This document shows positions 54,487 to 64,000 of a stretch of DNA of 64,000 nt, one piece after another. A program made the position numbers and the translations under genes. This DNA is from Clostridium sp. (GTDB taxonomy: Bacteria; Bacillota; Clostridia; Lachnospirales; Lachnospiraceae). How positions within the stretch are numbered: the first letter of the stretch is position 1; each line of letters starts with the position of its first letter. Location of the stretch: positions 1 through 64,000 of the forward strand of contig JAETQD010000015.1 in NCBI GenBank assembly GCA_021770825.1. The letters run 5' to 3'. The notes under the pieces are model-generated. The model was given only the letters and a program-made list of their open reading frames with translations, was not told where the DNA came from and searched no databases.

Positions 54487-55245
54487 ATGTTTCTCGAACA
54501 GATTTCATGGGTACAGGCAAAAGAATATTTTGAACAGAAGGACATTGCCATCATTCCTGTCGGCAGCACAGAGAATCACGGCTCCCAGCTTGCCCTGGGA
54601 ACGGATTTTCTCATTCCCCGGGCCCTTTGCGAGCGGATGGATGAACGCCTTGGAATTCTCATTGCTCCCACAATCCCCTTCGGCGTGGCAGACCAGCATG
54701 CCCGGTTCCCCGGAACCATCACCATCGGCTCCGACGGCCTTTATGATCTGGTCACCCGCGTTGTGGACCAGCTTTACGGCCACGGAATCCGCAAATTCGT
54801 CTTTTTAAACGGCCATGGCGGCAATACCCCGGTCCTTCAGAATGTCTGCCTGGACCTGGACGGCAAACACGCCCTGGGCTGCCTTTTAAACTGGTGGACT
54901 CTGGCCGGAGACTTAAATCCCAAGTGGAAGGGCGGCCATGGCGGCGGGGAGGAAACGGCCGCCATGCTGGCCATCAACCCTTCCTTTGTACATATGGAAT
55001 ACTTCATGCCCTTTGTACCGAAAGACTTAAGCGAAGACCTTACCTTTGCCGGATCCTTTCACGTCTTTTCCAACGGAGTTTCCGTTCCGGTTCCCCGCCG
55101 GGTGGACCGCTACTCCTCAAGCGGCTGGTACGGCCCCGATTCTCCGGAAACGGCCACCAGGGAATGGGGCGAGGAAATGTTAAACGCCACCGCCGATTTC
55201 TGTGTGGATTTTATCCGGAAATTTGAGAAGGTCTGCATCGCCTGA
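54487..55245 (+). CDS. Creatininase-family amidohydrolase
   Basis: A 252-residue metal-dependent hydrolase of the creatininase family. PVGSTENHGSQLALGTDFLI (about 20-39) gives the Glu, His and Asp metal ligands, and FLNGHGGNTPVLQ (about 107-119) and GHGGGEETAAML (about 149-160) the others. Members open cyclic amides such as creatinine, or act in riboflavin-type and mycofactocin pathways. The substrate here is unknown. GGAGG lies before the start. Its 3' end overlaps the convergent MFS gene by 35 bases. Confidence 0.9.
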   Translation: MFLEQISWVQAKEYFEQKDIAIIPVGSTENHGSQLALGTDFLIPRALCERMDERLGILIAPTIPFGVADQHARFPGTITIGSDGLYDLVTRVVDQLYGHGIRKFVFLNGHGGNTPVLQNVCLDLDGKHALGCLLNWWTLAGDLNPKWKGGHGGGEETAAMLAINPSFVHMEYFMPFVPKDLSEDLTFAGSFHVFSNGVSVPVPRRVDRYSSSGWYGPDSPETATREWGEEMLNATADFCVDFIRKFEKVCIA

Positions 55246-56386
55246 TTGTGGCCTCGTGCATGAAAATCATTCCCAAAAGAATCAGAAACAGAAACAGAGG
55301 ATAAAGAGCCGCGCTTATGTGACCTGCCAACAGACCGAAAGCCGGAGGCATCAGCATGCCTCCCACATAGGCGCTGGCCATCTGTACTCCGATGACCGCC
55401 TGGGATTTATCTGCCCCGAAATGGACCGGAGTAGAGTGGATGATGCAGGGATAAATGGGCGCACAGCCCAGGCCCATGAGCACAAGGCCCGCGGACGCTG
55501 TCATGGTGCCGGGAAGCCAAAGTATAAGAAGTCCCGAAAGAACCACGCCCTGGCCCAGACGGATCATGGCTTCATCCTCCATCACCATGGTCAAAAATCC
55601 GCTTCCCATGCGGCCGATGGTGATGCCCACATAGAAAAGGGCAGCGAATCCGGCTGCGGTTTCACCGGACAGCCCCCGGTGCAGGGCCAGATAGCTGGCC
55701 GCCCACAGCCCTGCGGTCTGCTCCAGAGCCTGGTAGCAGAAAAAGGTTGTTATGATCTCCTTAGCACCTGGTATTTCGTAAATTTCTTTTAGGGAAAGGG
55801 GCTTTTCCCTTTCTCCGCTTTCTACGTTCCCCGAACCGCTTTTTCCTTTCCATAAAGGCAGGCTGAAAAACAAAATGGCCGTAAGAACAATCTGAATCAG
55901 GGCAATGGCACGGTATCCCATGTTCCATCCATATCCCCCTGTCAGGGCCATTCCCATGATATAAGGTCCTGCGGATGCCCCGATTCCCCACATGCAATGG
56001 AGCCAGCTCATATGACGGCTCTCGTAGTGCAGGGCCACATAGTTATTTAAGGACGCATCCACACTTCCCGCTCCCAGACCGTAGGGAACAGCCCACAAAC
56101 AGAGAGCCGGAAAGCTTTTGGCCACAGAAAATCCCCACAGGGCTGCTGCCGTTGTTAAAACGCTCACAGCCGTCACCATACCTGTTCCGAACCGCCTGGT
56201 GAACCTGTCGCTTAAAAGGCTTGAAAGAATGGTTCCCGCGGAAATGATCATGGATACGGCTCCCGCATAGGATACGGGAACGGAAAATTCCCCGTACATA
56301 GAAGGCCAGGCCGCTCCCAAAAGGGCATCGGGAAGTCCCAGACTTATGAAAGAAAGATAAATGACAGCCAGAAGTAAATGTACCAT
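55211..56386 (-). CDS. Major facilitator superfamily transporter
   Basis: A 391-residue membrane transporter with about 12 helices. The N-terminal half has the GLPDALLGAAWPSM segment and a loop SDRFTRRFGTG after helix 2 that matches the MFS cytoplasmic motif. MFS members of this FucP/sugar-like branch move small solutes by proton symport or antiport. The substrate is unknown. It is divergent from the AraC-type gene across 110 bases and convergent with the creatininase-family gene. Confidence 0.88.
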   Translation of the reverse strand: MVHLLLAVIYLSFISLGLPDALLGAAWPSMYGEFSVPVSYAGAVSMIISAGTILSSLLSDRFTRRFGTGMVTAVSVLTTAAALWGFSVAKSFPALCLWAVPYGLGAGSVDASLNNYVALHYESRHMSWLHCMWGIGASAGPYIMGMALTGGYGWNMGYRAIALIQIVLTAILFFSLPLWKGKSGSGNVESGEREKPLSLKEIYEIPGAKEIITTFFCYQALEQTAGLWAASYLALHRGLSGETAAGFAALFYVGITIGRMGSGFLTMVMEDEAMIRLGQGVVLSGLLILWLPGTMTASAGLVLMGLGCAPIYPCIIHSTPVHFGADKSQAVIGVQMASAYVGGMLMPPAFGLLAGHISAALYPLFLFLILLGMIFMHEATIRRCRPSQISG

Positions 56387-56496
56387 ATTGTTCTCCTTGA
56401 ATGATTGTAGTATAATAATACCATCATTTTAGGCGATTATATAGAAGAAAAGCTTCAAATATATATGACAAAACCTTCAAAGAGGAGGAAATCCCC

Positions 56497-57393
56497 ATGG
56501 CACTTTACGCCTGTAACACAGCCACAGGGCCTGATGGAAGGGAGCTTGCCCGCCACGGCACGGCGCTCTTTCCCATCGCCTGCTACCACGATGATCTGAC
56601 CTCGGAGCCGGTCCCGTGGCACTGGCATGAGGAACTGGAGGCTGGAATTGTCACCGAAGGACGGGTCCGCGTCATGGCCGGAACCGAGTCCTTTCTTTTA
56701 TCCGAGGGGGACGGCTTCTTTATCAATTCCGGTGTCCTACACAGCGTATGGAATCTGGACACAGTTCCCTGCCGCCTCCATTCCCTGGTTTTCCATCCCC
56801 GGCTTACGGGCGGCAGCGCAGACAGCATTTTCTGGCAGAAATATACGGCTCCTCTTCTCGGCGACACCTCTCTGAAAGGAACTGCCTTTTTGGGCATGAA
56901 AGACCATGACCGGGAAGCTTTAACCTTCATTGAAAAAGCCTGGCAAAGCGCGGTGGCGGAGCCGGAGGGATTTGAGCTTTCCGTCCGTGACTCCTTATCC
57001 CGGCTTCTTTTCCTGCTGTTAGAAAAACGCCCCCTGGTTTCCCCTGCCCTTTCGGAAAAAGATCTGAGGGACGCAGCCCGCATTAAAACCATGCTGGCCT
57101 ATATCCAGAACCACTACCAGGAAGAGCTCACCGCCGATACCATTGCCAAAAGCGCCTCAATCAGCACCAGCGAGTGCCTGCGCTGTTTTAAATCCGCCAT
57201 CCACACCACTCCCATCCAGTATGTGAAACAGTTCCGCATTCAAAAAGCCGCGGAGCTGCTGTCCTCCACAGACCGGAAGATCGTGGAAATCGGCAGCCTC
57301 TGCGGCTTCCAGGATATGAGTTATTTTTCTAAAACCTTCCGGGAGGTCAAGGGTCTCACTCCATCCCGGTACCGGGACCGTTTAAATCTTTAA
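56497..57393 (+). CDS. AraC-family transcriptional regulator with cupin sensor domain
   Basis: A 298-residue regulator. The N-terminal cupin (about 20-120; PWHWHEELEAGIVTEGRV with His/Glu positions) probably binds a sugar or small ligand, and the C-terminal pair of helix-turn-helices (about 200-295; ISTSECLRCFKSAIHTTPIQ and EIGSLCGFQDMSYFSKTFRE) binds DNA. It is divergent from the MFS gene, which is its likely target. GAGGAGG lies before the start. Its 3' end overlaps the convergent ABC-F gene by 12 bases. Confidence 0.92.
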   Translation: MALYACNTATGPDGRELARHGTALFPIACYHDDLTSEPVPWHWHEELEAGIVTEGRVRVMAGTESFLLSEGDGFFINSGVLHSVWNLDTVPCRLHSLVFHPRLTGGSADSIFWQKYTAPLLGDTSLKGTAFLGMKDHDREALTFIEKAWQSAVAEPEGFELSVRDSLSRLLFLLLEKRPLVSPALSEKDLRDAARIKTMLAYIQNHYQEELTADTIAKSASISTSECLRCFKSAIHTTPIQYVKQFRIQKAAELLSSTDRKIVEIGSLCGFQDMSYFSKTFREVKGLTPSRYRDRLNL

Positions 57394-58935
57394 GGACCAC
57401 TGGCTTAAATCCCAGACCTTGGACACCAGTCCGTCATAAAACTCGGGCTCATGGCAGATTAAAAGCACGGCGCCCTTATATTCCTTCAGGGCACGCTTCA
57501 ATTCTTCCTTGGCATCCACATCCAGATGGTTGGTGGGCTCGTCTAAAAGCAGGATATTGGTCTCCCTGTTGATTAACTTACAGAGTCTTACCTTGGCCTG
57601 CTCACCGCCGGAAAGGACCCGGACCTGGCTCTCAATGTTCTTTGTGGTCAGGCCGCATTTGGCCAGGGCTGCCCGTACCTGATACTGGGTGTAGGAGGGG
57701 AATTCCTTCCAGATTTCTTCGATGCATGTGGTGGTATTTCCCGGTGCCATCTCCTGTTCAAAATACCCGATATACAGGTAGTCTCCCAGCTCCACTGAAC
57801 CGGAAATGGACGGAATCAGTCCCAGAATGCTCTTTAAAAGGGTGGTCTTTCCAATTCCGTTGGCTCCTGTGATGGCGATTTTCTCCCCTCTCTCCATGGA
57901 GAAATTTAAGGGTTTGGAAAGGGCCTCCTCATAGCCGATCACCAGATCCCTGGTTTCAAAAATCATCTTTCCGGCTGCCCTGGCATTGAGGAAATGGAAC
58001 TCCGGCTTGGGCTTTTCCTTTACCAGCTCAATGACTTCCATCTTATCTAGCTTCTTCTGCCTGGACATGGCCATGTTTCTGGTGGCCACCCGCGCCTTGT
58101 TTCTCGCCACAAAATCCTGGAGCTCTGCAATTTCCTGCTGCTGGCGCTTGTAGGCTGCCTCCAGCTGGCTCTTTTTCATCTCATAAACTTCCAGGAACTT
58201 ATCATAATCTCCCACATAACGGTCTAACCTCTGATTTTCCATATGGTAAATCAAATTCACCACGCTGTTTAAAAAGGGAATGTCATGGGAAATCAGAATA
58301 AAGGCATTTTCGTATTCCTGAAGATACCGTTTCAGCCACTCAATATGCTGCACATCCAGATAGTTGGTGGGCTCGTCCAAAAGAAGAATATCCGGCTTTT
58401 CCAGCAGAAGCTTACCAAGAAGCACCTTGGTTCTCTGGCCCCCGGACAGCTCATCCACATCCTTATCCAGGCCGATTTCATCCAGACCAAAGGCATGTCC
58501 GATCTCCTCCACCTTGGAATCGATCACATAGAAATCATGGGCCATTAAGAGGTCCTGGATGGTTCCCAGCTCCTCCATCATGGCATTCATTTCCTCCTCC
58601 GATGCCTCTCCCATCCTGTCGCAGATGGCATTCATCTTCTCCTCCATCTCAAACAAAAAGCCAAAGGCGCTTTTTAACACGTCCCGGATGGTCATTCCCT
58701 TTTCCAGAACCGTATGCTGGTCCAAATATCCCACCCGGACATTCTTCGCCCATTCCACCTTTCCTTCATCCGGCATCAGCTTATCTGTGATGATGCTCAT
58801 GAAGGTGGACTTTCCTTCTCCGTTGGCGCCGATCAGTCCGATGTGTTCCCCCTTTAAAAGCCGAAACGACACATCCGTAAAAATCGCCCGGTCTCCGAAG
58901 CCATGGCTTAAATGTTCAACGTTTAAAATACTCAT
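57382..58935 (-). CDS. ABC-F family ATPase (YbiT-like)
   Basis: A 517-residue cytosolic protein with two ABC ATPase domains and no membrane part. Domain 1 has GANGEGKSTFMS, LSGGQRTKVLLGKLL and LLDEPTNYLDVQH; domain 2 has GANGIGKTTLLK, LSGGEQAKVRLCKLI and LDEPTNHLDVDAK. The short length without a C-terminal coiled coil resembles YbiT/EttA-like members, and the linker (about 215-290) is basic. It is a second ABC-F protein in the window, clearly different from the one at 35800. A translation-factor role is likely. Confidence 0.92.
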   Translation of the reverse strand: MSILNVEHLSHGFGDRAIFTDVSFRLLKGEHIGLIGANGEGKSTFMSIITDKLMPDEGKVEWAKNVRVGYLDQHTVLEKGMTIRDVLKSAFGFLFEMEEKMNAICDRMGEASEEEMNAMMEELGTIQDLLMAHDFYVIDSKVEEIGHAFGLDEIGLDKDVDELSGGQRTKVLLGKLLLEKPDILLLDEPTNYLDVQHIEWLKRYLQEYENAFILISHDIPFLNSVVNLIYHMENQRLDRYVGDYDKFLEVYEMKKSQLEAAYKRQQQEIAELQDFVARNKARVATRNMAMSRQKKLDKMEVIELVKEKPKPEFHFLNARAAGKMIFETRDLVIGYEEALSKPLNFSMERGEKIAITGANGIGKTTLLKSILGLIPSISGSVELGDYLYIGYFEQEMAPGNTTTCIEEIWKEFPSYTQYQVRAALAKCGLTTKNIESQVRVLSGGEQAKVRLCKLINRETNILLLDEPTNHLDVDAKEELKRALKEYKGAVLLICHEPEFYDGLVSKVWDLSQWSLKI

Positions 58936-58959
58936 ATGAAAACTCCTTTATCTCTCAAT

Positions 58960-59871
58960 TTATACCAACAGCGTCATAAGAGGAATGGTGGCCAGGGAAA
59001 ACAAAGTGTTTGTCAGCACGCACTTGCTCCCATACACCGCATCGGCCCCATACTTTTCCGCCAAAAGAGCCGTGGTGCTGCCTGCGGGCATGGCTGTTAA
59101 AATCACCGCACAGGCCGACATCACCGGGTCTGCCCCAATCGCCTTCACAATCCCCAGGGTCACAAGGGGAAGGGCAATGAGCCGGACAAAGGCCAGATAT
59201 ACGGTACTCCAGTCCTTAAAGGATTCCAGCGTCAGAGCCGTCATCATGGTTCCAATGAGCATCATGGAAAGAGGCGTCGTACTGTTTCCAAGCCCCGTCA
59301 CTGCCTTGGAGGCAAACTCCGGAAGCTTCCATCCCATCAGGCTCCAGAAAATCCCCACGAACACGGCAATAATACAGGGATTCAGCATAACCTTTTTAAA
59401 AACTGCCTTTTTATCGGAGGAATCCGTAAAGATCGCCATCCCAGCCGTCCACATGAAAATCCGGTTGGGGATAATGAAAATGGAGGCCAGAAACAGCCCC
59501 TGCTCCCCTAAAACGGCGGACACAATGGGAAGCCCCAAAAATCCGGAATTATTGACCAGGGTTGCATACTGGAGAATGCTCTTTTTTTCGTAGGGATACG
59601 TGTTATAAATCCACTTTCCTGCCAGCCAGGCCAGAAAGCACACAAAAAAAGCCACTGCCAGGCACAAAGAAGCCTGTCTTAAGGCATGAAACGTCAAATT
59701 CATCTGGAAAGAATTAAAAATCATACAGGGTAACGTCACCCGAAGGACGAAATCTGTCATCTTAGACTGGGTATGCCGGTCCACGATATTTTTCTTATTG
59801 CAGTAATAGCCGACACACATGTACACAATGAGAATTGCCTGTGTCGAAAGCATCTTCATAAAATTTTCCAT
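58960..59871 (-). CDS. AEC-family (auxin efflux carrier) transporter
   Basis: A 303-residue membrane protein with about ten helices in two inverted halves. LVNNSGFLGLPIVSAVLGEQG (about 105-125) holds the N-terminal half signature, and the second half has the GNSTTPLSMMLIGTMM segment and AMPAGSTTALLAEKYGAD. Members export organic acids such as malate or auxin-like molecules. The substrate is unknown. It lies 24 bases before the ABC-F gene on the same strand. Confidence 0.9.
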   Translation of the reverse strand: MENFMKMLSTQAILIVYMCVGYYCNKKNIVDRHTQSKMTDFVLRVTLPCMIFNSFQMNLTFHALRQASLCLAVAFFVCFLAWLAGKWIYNTYPYEKKSILQYATLVNNSGFLGLPIVSAVLGEQGLFLASIFIIPNRIFMWTAGMAIFTDSSDKKAVFKKVMLNPCIIAVFVGIFWSLMGWKLPEFASKAVTGLGNSTTPLSMMLIGTMMTALTLESFKDWSTVYLAFVRLIALPLVTLGIVKAIGADPVMSACAVILTAMPAGSTTALLAEKYGADAVYGSKCVLTNTLFSLATIPLMTLLV

Positions 59872-59921
59872 TTGGTCCTCTTTATATCACTTTTGCTGCA
59901 TGGGAGACGAAGGTTTCTATG

Positions 59922-59978
59922 CAGCAAACAAAACAGGCTGCCCGGCAGACGGTATCACCGCCCGGCCGTGCAGCCTGT
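59922..59978 (-). terminator. Terminator of guaB
   Basis: On the minus strand ACAGGCTGC (59970-59978) pairs with GCAGCCTGT (59933-59941) around an inner G+C-rich stem, followed by TTTTGTTTGC. It lies about 18 bases after the guaB stop. Confidence 0.8.
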
Positions 59979-59995
59979 CCATCTGACTGTTTTTC

Positions 59996-61551
<1,556 letters not shown>

Positions 61552-61596
61552 CAGGAGATTCATATTATTTTTTAATTATTTTATTATTACTTTTTC

Positions 61597-62667
61597 TTAT
61601 AAATATCCCTGCAAAATATCCAAAAACTGATCGTTGTCCTCCTGTCTCTTTACACAGATTCTGTAAAACCTTCCATCCAGTCCCCTATAATCGTCACAGC
61701 ATCGGATCAGGATTTTATGGCCCAAAAAATACTGGTAAAGCTCCCGTTCCCTTCTTGTTTTGGAGTCTTTAAAAAAGATAAAATTGGCCCGGGAGTCAAA
61801 GAGGGAAAAGCCTGCCCCCTCAAGGCCCTTCCGAAGATATTCCCGCTGGCTTTTTAAAAGCTTCCAGGTATCGGCAATATAATTTTCCCTCCAGTCCCCA
61901 AAGGTCCCGCAGCCTGCATACTGGGCCGGAATGGACACATTCCAGGGCTGAACGGAGTTTTCCATGGATTCCATAAGCTTCCTGTTCCCAAGGAAGCCAT
62001 ATCCCAGCCTGAGACCTGCCATGGCAAAGATTTTCGTCATGGCGTGGAGTACAAACAGGCCTTCATTGCCCTTTGCCGCTTCCTCCGCCACAGACAGGGA
62101 CCTGCCGTTTTCCAGAAAATCCAGGAAGCACTCATCCACCACGGCAAAAATCCCATGGTCTTTGCAAAAATCAAGGATTTTTTCCATGTCCTCCCGTTCT
62201 ATCACCGTTCCCACCGGATTGGACGGGTTGCACAAAAAAATCAGTTCCGGCGCTTCCTTCCTCAAAAACTCCAGGTATTCCTCCAGCGGAAGCCGGAATC
62301 CATTCTCCTCTTTTAAATAGAAGAAACGGCACTCTGCCCCTGTACATTTCAAAGCCGCCTCATACTCTGTGAAGGACGGTGCCAGAAGAACGGCCTTTTT
62401 GGGCGCCGCCGCCCGCACAATTCCAAAAATCAGCTCCGCTGCTCCATTTCCGAATATGAGACAATCCTCCGGTACCTGGTAATGAGACGCTGCAAGAGTC
62501 CTCAGCTTCCCGCACCGGCTGTCCGGATAGCGGGCGCTTTCCAAAACACCTGCTATGGCTTCCCTCCTCACGGCTTCCGGCATTCCAAGGGGATTGATAT
62601 TGATGGAAAAATCCAATTCCACCTGCTGGTTGCGGTACACATCACCGCCATGCTTATACTCCGTCAT
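61597..62667 (-). CDS. cobD: Threonine-phosphate decarboxylase-like aminotransferase (cobalamin pathway)
   Basis: A 356-residue PLP enzyme of the histidinol-phosphate aminotransferase family. The N-terminus YKHGGDVYRN, and the DFSININPLG motif, are typical of CobD, which makes the aminopropanol-phosphate arm of cobalamin. The PLP lysine lies in HAMTKIFAMAGLRLGY, and LCNPSNPVGT holds the cofactor-binding Asn. The ATG at 62667 overlaps the upstream CobU gene by four bases. Location in a cobalamin cluster supports CobD over HisC. Confidence 0.9.
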   Translation of the reverse strand: MTEYKHGGDVYRNQQVELDFSININPLGMPEAVRREAIAGVLESARYPDSRCGKLRTLAASHYQVPEDCLIFGNGAAELIFGIVRAAAPKKAVLLAPSFTEYEAALKCTGAECRFFYLKEENGFRLPLEEYLEFLRKEAPELIFLCNPSNPVGTVIEREDMEKILDFCKDHGIFAVVDECFLDFLENGRSLSVAEEAAKGNEGLFVLHAMTKIFAMAGLRLGYGFLGNRKLMESMENSVQPWNVSIPAQYAGCGTFGDWRENYIADTWKLLKSQREYLRKGLEGAGFSLFDSRANFIFFKDSKTRRERELYQYFLGHKILIRCCDDYRGLDGRFYRICVKRQEDNDQFLDILQGYL

Positions 62668-63662
62668 TTTATCCCGCCTTTCAGGGTCTGAATGCACCCG
62701 CAGATCACCCGGTACACCTCATCCGACTCTCCGGCCAGGTCCCTTAGGGCCTCGCCCAGCAAGTCTCTCCACAGTCTGTCCTCTCTGTCTACCGGAACAA
62801 TGCCGCAGCCGATTTCATCGGAAACCACGGTAACTCCCGGATTCTCTTCCTTCAATTGTTCCAAAAACAGGTGCATTTTACTTCTGGCATCCTCTGGCTC
62901 CATGGAGGAAAACCGCCTGATATATTCATGGAAGTTTAAAACCAGCTTTCCTTTCAGGGCCGCCTCAAAAGAATCCCTTTCTCCATCTGCCACAGCCCCC
63001 GGCTCTGTCTCTGTCTCCCGGCCCAGAATTTTTAAGGCTGCCTCTTTTTTTCCCTGATGGACACCGCCCACAATCAGCTTCATATGTACTCCTTTGTCAT
63101 CCCGGCGGCAGGCCGCCTTTTCTTCTCCTTTCAGACACACGGGAATTCCCATAACCACCTCCCAGGCCTCGTCCGCCATACAAAAAAGCTCCCGATTCAG
63201 CCTTCCGAGAAGCCGCTGGTACCCCTTTGTCTCTCTGTCATAGATACCTCCGTCACTGAAAACCTCGTTGGTCACCACCACAAAGTCCTCTGCCTGGCTC
63301 TTGATTTCATAAAGGCCCCTTAAAATCCGTTCCTCTGCCTTTGGGCAGCGGACGGAAATATCTGCCCCGGCATCCATGTCCTCCCGGTACAGCTCATTGG
63401 CCGCCAGGTTCGACATGCACTCCAAAAGCACTGCGCTTTTTTCCGGAATCGTAAGCGTTTCCAGGTCCACCGGGCACTCTATGGTTTCAAACTTCTTTTC
63501 TTTCCGCATGGCCCGGTGCCGCCGGATCCGCTCTCTGCACTCCTCATCCCAGGCAATCATGGTGGCCGCATAAATCCGCGTTTTTTCTCCCATGTCCATA
63601 AGGCACTTCTCCGCGAAGGCCGATTTCCCGCTGGAGCTGGCCCCTGTCACCAATACCATCAT
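62664..63662 (-). CDS. cobU: Tandem CobU-like protein (adenosylcobinamide kinase/guanylyltransferase)
   Basis: A 332-residue protein with two CobU-like modules. Module 1 (about 1-180) starts with VTGASSSGKSAFAEK, a proper P-loop, and contains VVVTNEVFSDGG and an Arg-rich segment, as in CobU. Module 2 (about 190-332) starts with LIVGGVHQGKKEAALK, a degenerate P-loop lacking Ser/Thr, and ends with VVSDEIGCGIVPVDREDRLW, again like CobU. CobU phosphorylates adenosylcobinamide and attaches GMP. Normal length is about 180 residues, so this is a fusion or duplication. It overlaps both neighbours by four bases. Confidence 0.85.
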   Translation of the reverse strand: MMVLVTGASSSGKSAFAEKCLMDMGEKTRIYAATMIAWDEECRERIRRHRAMRKEKKFETIECPVDLETLTIPEKSAVLLECMSNLAANELYREDMDAGADISVRCPKAEERILRGLYEIKSQAEDFVVVTNEVFSDGGIYDRETKGYQRLLGRLNRELFCMADEAWEVVMGIPVCLKGEEKAACRRDDKGVHMKLIVGGVHQGKKEAALKILGRETETEPGAVADGERDSFEAALKGKLVLNFHEYIRRFSSMEPEDARSKMHLFLEQLKEENPGVTVVSDEIGCGIVPVDREDRLWRDLLGEALRDLAGESDEVYRVICGCIQTLKGGIK

Positions 63663-64000
63663 GACGTTTCCTCCTGTGCAGAAAACAGCTCCGGGAAAAA
63701 GCAGGCGGCCGCCACCGTCACACCGTCACAGGCATTTTTCTTCACCAGCAGCTTCGCCGTTTTTGAGGTCTCCAGGCAGGCAGCCATGGCCGCCCGCTCG
63801 CAGACATTTCCCACTCCTGTGGTCCTTTTTACAAATTCCGATTCCGTGAAATTTCCCTCCACGCGCTCCAGCTCATCTTTCGCATACGCCAGAAATGGAA
63901 TTCCAAGCTCTCTGGAAAGCTCTATAATTCCGGCCTCACTGCTCTTTAAGTCAATGCTGGAGATGGCGCAGACTGCCCGGATATCAATCCTGTTTTCTTC
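63659..64000 (-). CDS. cbiG: Cobalt-precorrin 5A hydrolase CbiG, C-terminal part (cut by window end)
   Basis: The last 113 residues of an open frame that continues beyond the window. The stretch FVKRTTGVGNVCERAAMAAC and LLVKKNACDGVTVAAA match the C-terminal CbiG domain, which opens the delta-lactone ring of cobalt-precorrin 5A in anaerobic cobalamin synthesis. The N-terminal end of the visible part, including the GIIELSRELGIPFLAY segment, also fits. It overlaps the CobU gene by four bases, so cbiG, cobU and cobD form one operon. Confidence 0.85.
   Translation of the reverse strand, partial: EENRIDIRAVCAISSIDLKSSEAGIIELSRELGIPFLAYAKDELERVEGNFTESEFVKRTTGVGNVCERAAMAACLETSKTAKLLVKKNACDGVTVAAACFFPELFSAQEETS

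Overview
The window is a chromosome segment of an anaerobic, spore-forming member of the Clostridia, most likely family Lachnospiraceae (Enterocloster/Lachnoclostridium type). Supporting signs are spore and germination genes (a SpoIID/LytB-domain protein, a SleB/CwlJ-type hydrolase, a GerA-family protein), a PPi-type 6-phosphofructokinase, the redox repressor Rex, QueH-type queuosine synthesis, late corrinoid-pathway genes, and a Gram-positive style of ribosome-binding site with many TTG/GTG starts. Everything was read from the sequence; no database search was run.

Region 1 (1-15.3 kb) looks like accessory DNA and by eye is less G+C-rich than the rest. An IS256-family transposase lies at the left edge. 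Next to it is one tightly packed minus-strand operon of twelve genes (15079 down to 1492). In transcription order it encodes: a VTC-domain protein, a DUF4956 membrane protein, a secreted CotH-type kinase homologue, a membrane-anchored glycoside hydrolase, a membrane-anchored helical-repeat protein, a processive family-2 glycosyltransferase, a DivIVA-like coiled-coil protein, a membrane protein with a degenerate GGDEF and an intact EAL domain, a GH18-like anchored protein, a REC/HD-GYP/GGDEF response regulator, and an Hpt protein. I read it as a cyclic-di-GMP-controlled exopolysaccharide system carrying a CotH/VTC/DUF4956 module. It is the best candidate here for an undescribed system.

Region 2 (15.4-30.5 kb) is mostly core genome: PPi-phosphofructokinase, SpoIID-domain protein, AI-2E-family permease, a 6S RNA gene with promoter and terminator, a HAD phosphatase, a SleB-type hydrolase, YbaK, a LysR regulator divergent from a nitrilase, YebC, an S9 peptidase, a frameshifted transglutaminase-like gene, and a CNNM/HlyC-type protein. 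Region 3 (30.6-34.8 kb) is a rex-acpS-nnrED-alr-mazF operon. Region 4 (35-46.2 kb) holds DUF554, an ABC-F protein, an Rpn-type nuclease, a frameshifted lipase, mrp, an HPr-like gene, queH, rpoD, a lipid kinase, mutY and birA.

Region 5 (46.2-51.8 kb) is a minus-strand run: small membrane protein, patatin phospholipase, SPFH protein, NfeD, TrmH-type RNA methyltransferase and glutamine-dependent NAD synthetase. Region 6 (52-64 kb) holds tcdA, an orphan GerA-family gene behind a ribosome-binding-site-sequestering hairpin, a creatininase-family gene, an MFS transporter, an AraC regulator, a second ABC-F protein, an AEC transporter, guaB, and the start of a cobalamin cluster: cobD, a double-domain cobU, and a cbiG cut by the window end.

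No CRISPR array, tRNA or rRNA gene was found.
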